Shown here one piece after another: positions 24,901 to 39,900 of a DNA stretch of 64,000 bases (positions within the stretch are counted from its first letter, which is position 1; each line of letters begins with the position of its first letter). Source of the DNA: Glandiceps talaboti (Eukaryota > Hemichordata > Enteropneusta > Spengelidae); contig NC_135568.1 of assembly GCF_964340395.1 (NCBI RefSeq), positions 11,818,776 through 11,882,775 on the forward strand, in the 5' to 3' direction. Under the pieces are notes generated by a model, which had not been told where the DNA came from, ran no database searches, and was given only the letters and a program-made list of their open reading frames with translations. Both the position numbers and the translations under genes were made by a program.

Positions 24901-27900
24901 TGATTTTACATATCGATTGAGATGTGATACTTTATGTTTGTCAAGACTATACAAAGAATATATGTCTGAGAATGAAATGTTTTATAAAATGTTTATTGCC
25001 TGGCTTTATTTGGGCACTAATATATGTCATGTTACCCCTCATGTTGTAATATAGTGACTATTTCCCTCGGCTTTCACCCTTGGGAAATGGTTGCTACATA
25101 ACATCCCTCATGGTAATAAATGTCTACTAGTGCCCTCATAGCCAGGCGATAAATGTATAATATTTCTGTAGATAGTTGCTACTACATAACAGCCCGTGTG
25201 GCAATAAACGTCTACTAGTGCCCTCATATCCAGGCAATAAATGTATAATATATATTGGACAACCACAGAACTTCAAATGTGTTTATTCCCTCTTCTGCAG
25301 ATGAACCATTTGAAGGTGAACTGATCCCACCACACTTTGTAGAAAAGTTGAATACTACCCGAGGTAAAGATGGTCATCCAGTGACATTGAAATGCCGTGT
25401 TGAGGGTAATCCTAAGCCTTCTATTGCATGGTATAGACAAAGCACAATGATCCCAATATCTGATGACTTCATTGTGGAATATGACGGCAGTCTTTGTAAA
25501 CTTACCATCAAGGAAGTCTTCCCTGAAGACTCCGGCAAATATACTTGTTGTGCCAAGAACAAAGCTGGTATGGCTTCCAGTAGTGCAGAGCTGCTTGTAG
25601 AAGGTAAATATGATTACATATTACTAATGAAAATTTCAACTCAGAGAGTCCAAAAAGTTCTTGTAAAGCAAATCCCATATTTTCTCTGATTTCTCATCAC
25701 CATCATTATGGCTAACTGTGAACCCAGAGTCCTTGAACATTGATATTCATTCTCGCATAATTACACGTATTGTAGCTATGTCAGGATACATTAGCCAGAA
25801 ATCTGTTTATGACATCTGCACATTTATGATCAAAAATTGGCAAGTTGAGGATGTTTTTGTGCTTGATATATTATGACACTGTCTTACTGAACATAACAGG
25901 ATTTAATTGAGGAGTGGCTTACTGCTGAATAAATGTAAACAAACCTCCATTGCAAGCCTTCACATACTGCTCACTGGCATCACCAGGGGTTTACTACAGT
26001 GGCCAAGTATTGAGCACTAATTTTTGGTTTGTGTCTAAAATTACAGTATGCCTGTCAGATGCTGAGAGCATTGAAACACCAGTCTCAAGAAGAAGCCTGT
26101 CCAGGTAGGAAATTTAGATGTCATATTTATTAATATATATTTGAGATTATCTTCTACCTTGGAATAGAGTTTGCTATATAGGGATTCTAGGCAATTAATT
26201 TTTTTAGACATGTTTCTTAAAAATGAACTAGCCAAGTATTTATCACACCTCCAAATTATTCCCTGTCAAAGAAGCTTCTTTTGAATCCATGAAAATGTAG
26301 TAGTAGAACCATGGCATCTAAATGTAAAAGCTGTACTAAGTGAGTATTTATTACCACTGCAAATTATTCCCTGTCAAAGGTAGCCCCTTTTAAATCCATG
26401 AAAATATAGTAGAACCATGGCATCTAACTGTGGAAGTGTTTCTTTTTTTCAGGGAATCAACTGTTGAAGAGCCAGAAGGAATCAAACCAGCTTTCATGGA
26501 AGTAGCAAAACCACAGGAGGTTGATGTTGGACATCCACAAGTAGCATTTGAGTTTAAACTGATTGCAGCTCCAAGACCTTACGTGGTATGGTACCACAAT
26601 GAAAAACTCATCGAGGAAAGCGAGCATGTCCACATCAGTGTGTATGCTGATGTTCACATGTACTTCCTGACCTTGGAAATCAATAACATCACAGAGGAGG
26701 ATGCCGGTATCTATAGAATTGAAGCCAAGAACAAAGAAGGAGAAACTACAGCCCGTGTTGACCTGAATGTCACAAGTAAGTGGAGAAAACGTTTCTGAAT
26801 ATTTTACTGATTTTCACTTATTCTGCTGATATAATTTGTGCATTTATTTGCAGTTCCCAATAAGACAGTTGTCAAATGATTCTTTTGTGGTTGTTTGAAA
26901 TGATATGTTATGTACTAATAATAGTTTTATTTCAGGGTGATAACAACATTTATTACCTCGTGACTATGTATGTACTTGTCTTCTACTTCATGATTCCCGA
27001 TTTGTTTCAGGGCAATAATAAAATATATGACAATGAGCCTATATAGATTATTACCTTCCCTAAGCTTATCATTGTGCAGTCATTCAAACTTTTATTCCAG
27101 GGAAATAACAAATGTTATTACCTTGGATTTGGTATACTACATGACTGTATGTATTTGGCTTCCCTGAACCTATCACCAGTCATTGCATTATACGTAGGGT
27201 AACACTTCATGATATACACCTGACTGTACGTATTAATATCTCACATGATCACTGTCTTTATTACATTGTAATCATTACTCACCAGTGTAAGTTGTTTTAT
27301 TTTCATGTCATGTTATTGTTTTCATAAACCACTTTCATATTTTGCAATTCACTGAGGCAATCACTTCAAACTGAGCTGATATACTGCAAATAGTAAGGAC
27401 CAATAATATTTGAGTGAGTTAAAACATTTAAGCTGTTGTGTAATGCCAATTATTGACCAGTTTGTGTGATATTGACCTTTCACATTGAATATTGACCTGT
27501 GCTTTATTGACTCATTAAATCATTATTGACCTGTGCTATATTGACCATTATTGACCTTGCTATATTGACATTATTATATCATTATTGATGAGTGATTGTT
27601 GACCTAACAATCTAACCAATCATCCTGATTTATCAAAGATCATTTCAGTGTGTGTTTTCATCAACAACTTAACAACTAATGAATGACTTTGTTGCATTAG
27701 TTTCATCCACTAATTACAGTTTTATGCTTTCATGACTGAGTTCAGTGGAGTTGAGTGTATATTTCAAGCGTGCTGGAATCAGGTGACATTACGTTGCTAG
27801 TGTTGCGAAATAATAGCATTGATTGTGGTTAATGCTAAGTATGAAATGCCATGTCTGCTTGTAATTATCAGTATTGATGCCAAACATGAAAGCCTACAGA

Positions 27901-30900
27901 TATAACCGTGTTTAACTAAAGATCATCAGTTTCATTTTATGAGTTTGAGCTGGCTTACCCTTACCTGTGTGCAGCAATGTTGTAGGAGTCATGAGTGTAT
28001 AGAGCATTGTATGTCATTTTCATCGAACTTTAAATTTCATATGATGATCATATCCATTTACATATTCCGTAAAAGAGATGTTGAGATAAAAAAAACCTTT
28101 AATGTGGTAATTTTGGATATTCATGATATGATATACCAATATCACAAAAATCATTTCAAATCACTTATTTGTAAATTCACAGAATGCATATTTAAACTAC
28201 GTTTAAATTTGCATATTAATGACTTCATTTGCAAACGACTTGAAACGTCATTATTTGTATATTCATAACATGATTTGCAAGCGACACTAAAATTACATGG
28301 TAATTTGCATATTAATGACAAGATGCGAACAAGTAGGATGACATGCTTGAATACTCGTGACATAATTTGCAATCAATGCTATGTAAACATGTTAACACCA
28401 GTGTGATTGTTGCCATGGCATCATGCATCGTAGATGTAGATAATGTGCAGTTCATGTCTTTATCATCAAGTGTCAGAGCATGCCGCATTAGATCGTGTTC
28501 GTAGTAATCTTCTTGCCCCAGTACCCCAGGACCAGACCTGCAGTCATGTCATCATTACACAAACAACAGGTGAAGTGTATTACAGTATCAGCTATTCTTT
28601 CCATCATGCTTGTTTTGTGCAGCTTCATGTCCGATTACTGCCATCATAATTCTCTCCAGTTGATCCCTACATCATAATGCACCCTTCATTTCCTATTCCT
28701 AAAGTCACTGTATTGTCACCTTCTACCCTAATATGGTTTACAAGGTCACAGTTTTGTTTTGTGTTTTTCAACAGAGTGGGGTCTACTTTCAATATAATGA
28801 CTGTTATCATGGCAACAAGTTAAATGAACAAAATTTGGATCATTTTGTCATGATCATTTTTCTGCCAAGTTATAGTGGACAAACTTTGTATTATTTTGTC
28901 GAGATCACTTTCTTGCCAAATTGCAATGAACCAAATTTGACATGTTATTTTTTAGCTTGTTGGAATTTTGAAACCTGATTTTACATTTTGATGAGAGAAA
29001 AGAAATGTTATATAAGACTATGGATTTGTAAAGTTTTAAAAATTTACCTAACTTTCTTAAAATTGAGTTCTTTTATTCACATATGTTTGATAGAGAACTG
29101 GTAACTTTGCCATCGTCATAACAACAGTCATTATATTTCACAATACACTACACTACACTTCTACACTGCAGGCAACACACTTCTATTTCCAACTACTCTC
29201 TTTCTCTCCCTGCACCATTCTCTTTCTCTTGTGTTAAGATTTTTGATTGTGTCACTTTGGTGTAAGGTTTACGTTTGGTATTAAAAAAATGCAAGTTTTA
29301 GGGGTTTTCTTCTGTAAATTTTAACAAAACAAAGTTCAAACAATGCACACTTGTAAGTGTTTTTGAATTATCACACCACATACGTTCTTGTAATGGACAC
29401 TTTTAAATTTTTATTTTTGTATGTTTTAAAAAAGAACAAAAAAATTAATAGTCACTTTATTTTTATTATTTTATTTTGTTTATTTCAAATGAGTTATAAT
29501 TTGTTATACAATGTATGTTTCAAATAAGTTGAAAAAGCATGTGGTGTTTATAGCTTGTATTTAGTGTAATCAAAAGTATATGCTATTGTTCATTGTTAAT
29601 TTGACCTATCTGAGATATTTCAGTACAGATTAAAAACTGTAGTGTTATAAAGTAACATGAGGATTAAAGAAAGAGTTGAAAAATGAAAGCCAAAATGCAG
29701 GTAGTGTTTTTTGATTTTAGGCTAAATTAAGTTGATGGGCCCTTTTATTGAGAATCTGTAGAAATGCTGTTATGTTTAAATGTAGGTGTTCTGTTATGGA
29801 TGGAAAGAGTTTAGGGGTGGAGTTGGGTGGCAGTGTATCATATATAAAAAGATATCAATTCTAATTTTCATTCATCAAGTTTGATAAAGAATTAGACAAT
29901 AAAAAAGATCATTAAGATTTGAGAACTTGTACAGAATACAATCCCCAAGACAACCTACTACTACTACTAAAGGGATTTGACTAAAACATAAATCTGGTGA
30001 CAAATACAAAATATGAGATTATGGTTTGATTTGATTTAATCTGATTTGATTTATCAATGCAAAACTTGAAAATTATGAATTAAAATGAAACATAAAATGT
30101 ACACAAAGTAAATTTACAGGAAAAGGAAAACACTGTAGACTTATTTAAAATACAAGATATTATCCGAGTTGATTCCATTATCAATATAAAACTTAAAAAT
30201 TACATATAAAACTGTTAAGAAAAACATGAAATTTTCTGGAAGGATAACATTAGTATAAAGAACAAATCATAAATAATAAGTCAGTCAAAATGTCAGTTTT
30301 TAGGATGTATATGAACAAGAGCTTGTACTTTTGGTTACACCTCTTTGACAACAATGCTCATAGTTGAAGCCAGTCACAGAAAAAGGGTCAGATGTCACTT
30401 TACTACAATTTATTTTCAAATTTAATCACATTTAAGTTGATCAGATTGCTTAGCCAGTAAATGAAGAACTTAGTACCTGTTTTGGATGGTGTACATTTTG
30501 ATTTGATCATCGAAAACACCAAAAGATGTAAGACATGGTTTGCCTGCTTGTATTGCCTAGTCAGTAATACAAAGAACCAAGTACTTGTTGTGGAAAGTGT
30601 ACATGCTGATTCCTTTCAAAACAGTAAAAGACATGGCTTCAATTAATGGATTTATGATACTTGTGAGAGGTTTGACATTAACTGGAGATTTTCTGTTTTC
30701 CTAGAACCACTACCTCCAGAGTTCACCGAACTACCTAAGAGTGAGGTGGTAACTGAAGGTGATAAAGTAGAGTTCAAATGTCGTGTGATTGGTACACCCA
30801 AACCAGTGGTCACATGGCTACATAACAACCAACCAGTGAAGGATGATAAGATCTTCAAAACTACTCATGATGGTGTTGATGGGTATAGTCTCATTTTACC

Positions 30901-33900
30901 AGAGGCATTCCCTGAAGACAGTGGAAGCATTAGTGCTGAAGCTGTTAATCCTGTTGGCAAATCAACTTGCTCCGTACAGTTGGTTGTCGAAGAAGGTATG
31001 TGAAAAATAGCCAGTTATGTTTTCCTTAATCTAACAAGAATACTGAGCACTGTCATGCTTACTTGAACATTTCAGTTTATTAAAATAACTTTAAAGAAGA
31101 GCATGTACCTTAAGGATTAGTTTTACTGATCTCATAATTTTAACCCACCCTCAGTTAAAATCAAGAAAAAGGTATGGATCCTCCAAGTAGGAGTCAAAAT
31201 GTTCTAAAATAAATCAAAATGGCTTCCAAATAATGTCTTAATTTCCTTGAAAACAAGACAATGAACCAACAATTTTTTTTTATCATTTCAAGTACTATGA
31301 ATACATTTTGAATATGTTTCCCCCACTGGCAACGTTCTTATGATTGGTTAATGAAAATATATTCAAGGTAGTAAACTAAAATTTCTTCCTTTGCTGAATT
31401 AGAACCCCTTGAGGAAATCACTGTACAAAAGGAAACTGTTGAAATCAAGGTGGAAAGAGAAACAGTTGAGACAGTACAAGTAGTTGAAAAGACAGAAGTA
31501 CTATCTGAACAGACCTTTGAAATCAAACCATCCATGGAAGAAGTGAGTTTCGAAATGAAACTTGAAAAACCAACTGGTGAACCACCTAAGTTTGTGAAAC
31601 CGCTAACTGAACAGGAAGTACCTGAAGGAGAACAAGCAACACTAGAGTGTAAAGTGACAGGAAAACCAATGCCAAAAGTGACTTGGTACAAAGATGATGA
31701 TGAAATAACACCAGGACCTCACTATACTGTTGTTATTGATGATGAAGGAAACTGTACGCTCATCATTCCCATGGTTACTAAAGATGATGATGCTGAATAC
31801 CTCTGTAAAGCTGAGAATGAGTTTGGTAGAGCAACATCCACTGCTGATCTCTTTGTGGAACCGAAACGTGAGTAATTTAAAGTACTACTTTAATACACAC
31901 CACTTTTTAACAGCATGGCACTTCAGCATTGGACTAAATCAAAAAACATTTTGACATACTGTACTATAAATCACAGAAAAGATTGGTGTGTTTTGCTGAG
32001 AGACAATGAGAACTTATTACATAAAGAAAAGAAAGAAATAACTTACAACCATACATTGAAATTGAATGATGTACTTGACCCATTCATGACCAAGTTTCAG
32101 ATATTGTGCAGTATCAGTGGTAAAATTATGAAATTGCCCTCTGCTTTTCACCTCTCCATTTGTTGCAATCATTGTGAAGCTGTTAATGTTTTGCTTTGCA
32201 CCTCTCTATGAGTTGCCATTGTGAAACTTTTAATGGTTTACTTGTCACCTCTCCATGCGTTCCCATCATTGTAAGCTGCTAATGTTTACTTGTCACCTCT
32301 CCGTGAGTTGCCATTGCTTTGAAACTGTTAATGTTTTACTTGTCACCTCCATGAGTTGCCATCATTTTAAGCTGTTAATGTTTCACTTATCACCTCTCCT
32401 TGAGTTGCCATCATTTTAAGCTGTTAATGTGTTACTTGTCATCTCTCCATGAGTTGCCATCATAAGCTGTTAATGATGTCCAAGTCTGACTCATCTTAAT
32501 CATTTTCTCTTTTAAACAGCTGAACCAAAAAAAGAGGAGGTTGTGACTTTAGTTACTACAACTCAAGTTGAGATGCAAAAACCATCAGAGGAAGTCAGTT
32601 TTGAATTGGAAATCAAACCTGAGGAGAAACCCGAAGTATTGGAAGCAGTTCAAATACAGGTTGAAGTTGAAGAAACCATGAAAGAAGAAGTTGAAATAAA
32701 AATGAGAGTACCAGAAGAAACCATACAAGTTACAACTGCTGATCTTGAATTTGCAGAACCAGTTTCAGAAGAAATAACCTTTGAAGTGGAAGTCACACCA
32801 GAAGAGAAACCCAAACTAGCCTTGGTAGAGGCCAAGCTTAAAGAAGCTCCAGTGGAAGAAGGTGAAGTCTTGGACATAGATGTTGCTGAGAAGGAATTGG
32901 AAGAAGCAGCTGCCAAGATTCAGGAAGCCTTCCGTACTCATGAAGTGAGCAAGGAAATTGCACCACTTGAAGAAGCTCTTGAGCCTCCAGTATTTTTGAG
33001 AAAACCCAAAGAACTAGAAGTTGAAGAACGCCAACGTGTTGTGTTTGAATGTGAAGTGACAGGTACTCCCAGACCAGAAGTGACCTGGTATCTAGATGGC
33101 ATTGAACTTGAAAGTGATGATCATTATGTTGTCGAATACACAGAAGTTGGTATTTGTAGGTTGATAATTTCTGAAGTGACTATGGATGATGAAGGTGAAT
33201 ATGAAGTGAAAGCAGTCAACAAAGTTGGATCAGATACATGCAGAACTGAACTCTTTGTTATGCGTAAGTATAATTTCTTAGTTTCCCATAATTGATATTA
33301 TAATATACAGATAATATAGATATCTTTGCAATTAATTATCGGCCGTTTGAAATTACTTTCTTTGAAAATTCAATTCAAGAATCCATAACATTTTTTTCTG
33401 GATTGAAAAGATCTTTTGATCTGACCATGTACCTTATAACTATTTATGTCTTTTTTTGTAATTGCTTTTGCCAAGTAATTTGGTTTTAAAAACATGGTTG
33501 ATTGTTAAAAGCAGGCAAATTTCAAAAGCCAAATTCTCTTTGTCTTTTAGCTGCGAAGTGTGCCCCAGAGTTTGTGAAGGAACCTGAAAACACAGATGCT
33601 GTCAAAGGTATGTTGAGCCAGATATGTCTTATAATATATATTATTCCCCCATAATTTTCTTTATTCAGCTGAGGAAAATATGAGTGACATTTTGGGACTT
33701 GTCACTACGAATCAAAGAAAGTAAAACTTTGTGTGTACATTTGAAGTATGCATTACAAAGCTAAGAATAGAATTGTTAATGGTTTGAAAGACACGGTGTG
33801 ATTACAGACCAGTGTACAGAGCAATATTCCCCATGAGCAAAGTAACAAGCGTGCCAAGCTCTCATATAGTTTAAATTTGTCCTCTTGATGAAAAAAAAAA

Positions 33901-36900
33901 TCTGACTCCAAACCATTTGACTTGGAGTGAAATTGGTAATAAAAGAACCTCTGAACACCAGATTCTCCCTTCCTGCTCTCTAATCACCAGCTACAGAAGG
34001 TGTTACTGGTTTCTCAGACCTCGTGACAGAATTCAAGGTGAACACTTTATCACAACCAAAAACATATCTTACTTTCAAAAAGTTCACAGTCTACTCCATA
34101 TTATACTTCACCAACAAAAAAATTATATTCTATTTGACATTCCTCATTTCTCACACAGAACGTCCAGCTGAAATCCGATGCAAAGTCAAGGGTATTCCAA
34201 CTCCAACTGTTTCCTGGTACAAGGGATGGAAACACTGTACAGAAGGCAAGGAGTACACTGTTACATATCTCAAAGAAACTGATGAACATGTCTTCACCAT
34301 CAAAGAAAGCAAACCTAAAGATGCTGGAAAATATGTGTGTAAGGCTACTAATGACCTTGGAGAGGTGAAAGCCAACTTTACTGTGACATTGGTGGAGAAA
34401 GCACCTACTCCAGGTTAGTATTTCATATCTTATTTATCGGAGGTGTAAATGTTAAGTCCAAAGAGTTACAGATGGTATTTTGTTGGGTTGTTGGCAGCTG
34501 AGCGGTTAGCTCGCACACCTCTAACCTCTACAGTCTGAGTTTGAACTCACCAAACATCAGCTGGGTTTGATTAAAAGTAATCAGGTCTATATGTAAGAAG
34601 GATGATACTCATTTTAACCCTATCAAACAACGCAGGTTTTCCTGGGTACTTCGGTTTCTTCAACACTAGGGCACTGCTCTTTTTGGTGACATTTAACAAA
34701 ATTTCTGAATTTATTTGGATAAGTAAAGGTTGTTATTATTATTCTCGATCAGAAAAGTGATTTCATTTCAGTTTCCAATATTGTGAATCAACTGCCTTAC
34801 TTGATTTCCAATGTACACAATTTGAGAAAGAAAAGTGTTTTGAAAACCAAGTAGATTTGATATGTTATCTTAAAGTTTAAAGTCAGAGTTAAAAATGAAT
34901 TCTCATTCAGTCTGACTGTCATCATTTATTAGCAAATTGTAAATTTCCATCTTTGTTTTATGCATTTTCATTTTTCCATACTAATTATGTAAAGTATCAG
35001 GGATGAGCATGAACACTAGAAATCACTCTTGAAGATAAATAAGGGTGTAGTGATACAATGTCAGTATGTGTGTATGTGCCTGTCTGCCTGTTTTTCGACC
35101 TGGCTGTGCATTCATGCCAGTCTGTCTGTCTGTCTGTCTGCTTGCCTGTGGTGCTATTTCACTTGGATTATAAACACGTCATATCCTTTCTTAACAGAAC
35201 CTATCCCTGAACCTGAACCTGTGACAGAAGAAGTTGTCCAAATTGAGGTTCAAGAGGTGAAGGAGGCAGCTAAACCTGTTGAAGAACCAAAGAAGGAGAA
35301 AGAAATGGTTGTAGTGGAGGCTGTGGTTCCTATTGAAGATACCACTGAAAAACACGAAGTCACCGTTGTCATGGAAGCAGCTAAACCTATTGAAGAACCA
35401 AAGAAAGAGAAAGAAATGGTTGTAGTCGAGGCTGTGGTTCCTATTGAAGATACCACTGAGAAGAAAGAAGTTGTCATTGTCATGGAAGCAGCTAAACCTG
35501 TTGAAGAACCAAAGAAAGAGAAAGAAATGGTTGTTGTTGAAGCTGTAATACCTATCGAAGATACCATTGAAAAACACGAAGTCACAGTTGTCATGGAGGC
35601 AGCTAAACCTATTGAAGAACCAAAGAAGGAAAAAGAATTGGTTGTAGTTGAAGCTATGGTTCCTATCGAAGATACCACTGAAAAACATGAAGTCACCGTT
35701 GTTATGGAAGCAGTTAAACCTATTGAAGAACCAAAGAAAGAGAAAGAAATGGTTGTTGTTGAAGCTGTAATACCTATCGAAGATACCACTGAAAAACATG
35801 AAGTCACAGTTGTCATGGAGGCAGCTAAACCTATTGAAGAACCAAAGAAGGAAAAAGAATTGGTTGTAGTTGAAGCTATGGTTCCTATCGAAGATACCAC
35901 TGAAAAACATGAAGTCACCGTTGTTATGGAAGTTGCAAAACCTGTTGAAGAACCAGTGAAAGAGAAGGAAGTGGTTGTTGTCGAAGCTGTAATACCAGTG
36001 GAAGAACCTATTGAAGCAAAAGAGGTTATTGTTATTGAAGCTGCTGTACCTGTCGAAGAACCTGTCAAAGAGAAAGAAGTTGTTGTTGTGGAGGCCAAGG
36101 TACCTGTTGAGAAACCAAAAGAAGAAGAAAAGGTTGAAGTTGTGTTGGAAATCCCACGTGCAACAGCTCAAATACAGGTTGAAGTTGAAGAACGTGAGAA
36201 ACAGGAAGTAGAGTATGAAATAAAGATGAAATTGCCAGAAGAAACCATACAAGTGACGACTGCTGATTTTGAATTTGTACAACCTGTTTCAGAAGAAATC
36301 ACCTTTGAAATGGAAATCAAACCAGAAGAAGAGAAACCCAAACCAGTCATGGTAGAGGCCAAGCTTAAAGAAGCTCCAGTGGAAGAAGGTGAAGTCTTGG
36401 ACATAGATGTTGCTGAGAAGGAATTGGAAGAAGCAGCTGTCAAGATTCAGGAAGCCTTCCGTACTCATGAAGTGAGCAAGGAAATTACACCACTTGAAGA
36501 AGCTCTTGAGCCTCCAGTATTTTTGAGAAAACCCAAAGAACTAGAAGTTGAAGAACGTCAACGTGTTGTGTTTGAATGTGAAGTGACAGGTACTCCCAGA
36601 CCAGAAGTGACCTGGTATCTAGATGGCATTGAACTTGAAAGTGACGATCATTATGTTGTTGAATACACAGAAGTTGGTATTTGTAGGTTGATAATTTCTG
36701 AAGTGACTATGGATGATGAAGGTGAATATGAAGTGAAAGCAGTCAACAAAGTTGGATCAGATACATGCAGAACTGAACTCTTTGTTATGCGTAAGTCATA
36801 GTTATTTTGTTTATATTATGATTCAGTTGTCTTATTGTATAACATGGATCTTCATGGAAACATGCCTGACCTTTATGTATTTGGATAATTACAGATGAAA

Positions 36901-39900
36901 CATTTTTTAAATCATAAAAATACATGACTGTCAGTATGCTAATTATCAATGGTAATATATGTTGTAGCGGTTTGGTAAGGTGTTTTACTGCGATTTCAAA
37001 TTGTTCTCATGTAAACAATGTCATGCAACATAAACAGTCTGCAAGACAAGATGAACATTTGTGTTATGATATAAGAATTATGTTGCTAACACTTTAATTT
37101 AGGGATAAGGTTAACCGTTTTCCTGGTGTCTCATAGTTTTATTAGAATACTTTATTATTAAACCAAACCAAATTTAAAGTCAAGTAGAAGTGTGCCTTGG
37201 TTTAAACATCACAAACAATTAGGAAGACAAAAATATACAATATACATACAGATGTACATATAGAACTTTACAATGCAATACTAAATCATGATAAAAATAC
37301 ACTAAATATAAAATAGGTTTCATATAAATCATAACTTTTCTAAGAAAATACAACCAAAAGAAATACTGCTTTTAAGATATGCTCTTTATGCACAGGCCTT
37401 GTAGAGTACAGCATAATAGGGATTTGCAATCCAGACTGAGCATGCTCAGATGCAAAGGACTATTGGATTATCTGTGGTTATTGTAATACCTAATCTGAGG
37501 CTACCGATAAAAAAACCTTCCACAATGGTCAGGGTGACTATGAATTGATCATTCGTGGTTGCAAACAATGTAACAGTATTGTTACCAATTCACTAGCATT
37601 TATTATAACATTTCCCATGATGCAACATTCAACATGGTGGGTTTGCAAGTTCCCTGTTAGAGTTGTCTTATTCTTGATGAATAAACGTATAAGTCGAGTA
37701 TTTAGAATGGGTTTAGAAATGAAGTGATAAATGTATCTGTCAAACAATAAATGTTGTTTACAGATGAGAAAAAATTACAGCAAATCATTGAAAAGTTGGC
37801 ATTTGTATATTTCAGCTGCTAAGTGTGCCCCTGAGTTTGTTGAGAAACCTAAAGACACAGAAGCTGTTAAAGGTAAGTTGTATTATTTATTTGATCTAAA
37901 ATATATATCAGTTTATAGATCAACAAAGAACAAGTGAACTTTCAATATATTCTAGTCGATGATCCTCTACGGATTTTTTCTTTCTGGATCGTCAACCAGG
38001 CATGATGAAAAGCTCTCTTTTCTTTACTGACTTAAATTGCTTGATGTGTGTTATAACGTACCTTTGTAAATAACGTAATTTAAATTTACTATCCTTTGAG
38101 GTAACTTGTTGACCTAAGAACACATATATATTTAAACAAATTTTTCCCACATCTTTTCCTGTAGAACGACCAGCTGAAATCCGATGCAAAGTCAAGGGTA
38201 TTCCAACTCCAACTGTTTCCTGGTACAAGGGATGGAAGCACTGTACAGAAGGCAAGGAGTACACTGTTACATATCTTAAAGAAACTGATGAACATGTCTT
38301 CACCATCAAAGAAAGCAAACCTAAAGATGCTGGAAAATATGTGTGTAAAGCTACCAATGACCTTGGAGAGGTGAAAGCCAACTTTACTGTGACATTGGTG
38401 GAGAAAGCACCTACTCCAGGTTAGTATTATCATTGAAGGATTTAGAAAAGACATGCATGGGTGATTCAATTTCTCCATATCAAACGTAAGGTCTTTTATG
38501 AAATGTTTGATCATGCTACTATGTTTAAAAGATAAGTCATATAGATGTCTTTAACAAAGGACTTCTTGTCAATGTTGATATGGCTGTGACAGCATTTTAA
38601 TGGACAAAACCATATAGGCAGTACAAAACTGAACTTATCAAATGTATGACAACCAAGTGTGCTTGCAAGATTGTATTATGAATAAGTTGGAAATGATATA
38701 GGCCCTGGGGTAGTTCGGTAACATATTTATAAGATTGACATGTTCCCTCCATTTTTTTTTGAAAGAACTATTCTGTATTGTATCAGTTTTGATATATATT
38801 GATATTTCATGAGTGGAGAAGAATATGGAATGATCTTCTGATGACCCATTTCCATCTCCTCTTAAAGGCACTTTACGTTATGATCTTTATTTCATTTTTG
38901 AAACAACAGAACCTATCCCTGAACCTGAACCTGTGACAGAAGAAGTTGTCCAAATTGAGGTTCAAGAGGTGAAGGAGGCAGCTAAACCTGTTGAAGAACC
39001 AAAGAAAGAGAAAGAAATGGTTGTTGTTGAAGCTGTGGTTCCTATCGAAGATACCACTGAAAAACAAGAAGTCACCGTTGTCATGGAGGCAGCTAAACCT
39101 ATTGAAGAACCAAAGAAAGAAAAAGAATTGGTTGTAGTCGAAGCTGTGGTTCCTATCGAAGATACCACTGAAAAACATGAAGTCACCGTTGTCATGGAAG
39201 CAGCTAAACCTATTGAAGAACCAAAGAAAGAAAAAGAATTGGTTGTAGTCGAAGCTGTGGTTCCTATCGAAGATACCACTGAAAAACATGAAGTCACCGT
39301 TGTCATGGAAGCAGCTAAACCTATTGAAGAACCAAAGAAAGAAAAAGAATTGGTTGTAGTCGAAGCTGTGGTTCCTATCGAAGATACCACTGTGAAGAAA
39401 GAAGTTGTCATTGTCATGGAAGCAGCTAAACCTGTTGAAGAACCAGTGAAAGAGAAGGAAGTGGTTGTTGTTGAAGCCGTTATACCAGTGGAAGAACCTA
39501 TTGAAGAAAAAGAGGTTATTGTTATTGAAGCTGCTGTACCTGTCGAAGAACCTGTCAAAGAGAAAGAAGTTGTTGTTGTGGAGGCCAAGGTACCTGTTGA
39601 GAAACCAAAAGAAGAAGAAAAGGTTGAAGTTGTGTTGGAAATCCCACGTGCAACAGCTCAAATACAGGTTGAAGTTGAAGAACGTGAGAAACAGGAAGTA
39701 GAATATGAAATAAAGATGAAATTGCCAGAAGAAACCATACAAGTGACGACTGCTGATGTTGAATTTGTACAATCTGTTTCAGAAGAAATCACCTTTGAAA
39801 TGGAAATCAAACCAGAAGAAGAGAAACCCAAACTAGTCTTGGTAGAGGCCAAGCTTAAAGAAGCTCCAGTGGAAGAAGGTGAAGTCTTGGACATAGATGT

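Noticed and set aside
27939-28978. Several short open frames in intron 14
   Set aside because: No Ig, PEVK or phase 1 splice support, and they overlap AT-rich repeats.
34023-34158. Upstream extension of the exon 19 frame
   Set aside because: The peptide is not Ig-like, and the acceptor cacacag at 34158 gives the same exon start as in the paralogues at 38165 and 41395.
35191-36282. Long minus-strand open frames opposite PEVK exons (also 38873-39772, 18789-19295, 41973-42656, 47263-47775 and others)
   Set aside because: They are the complement of GAA/GTT/CCA-rich coding repeats, which cannot form stops on that strand; the products are Phe/Ser/Thr low-complexity and repeat only because the sense strand does.
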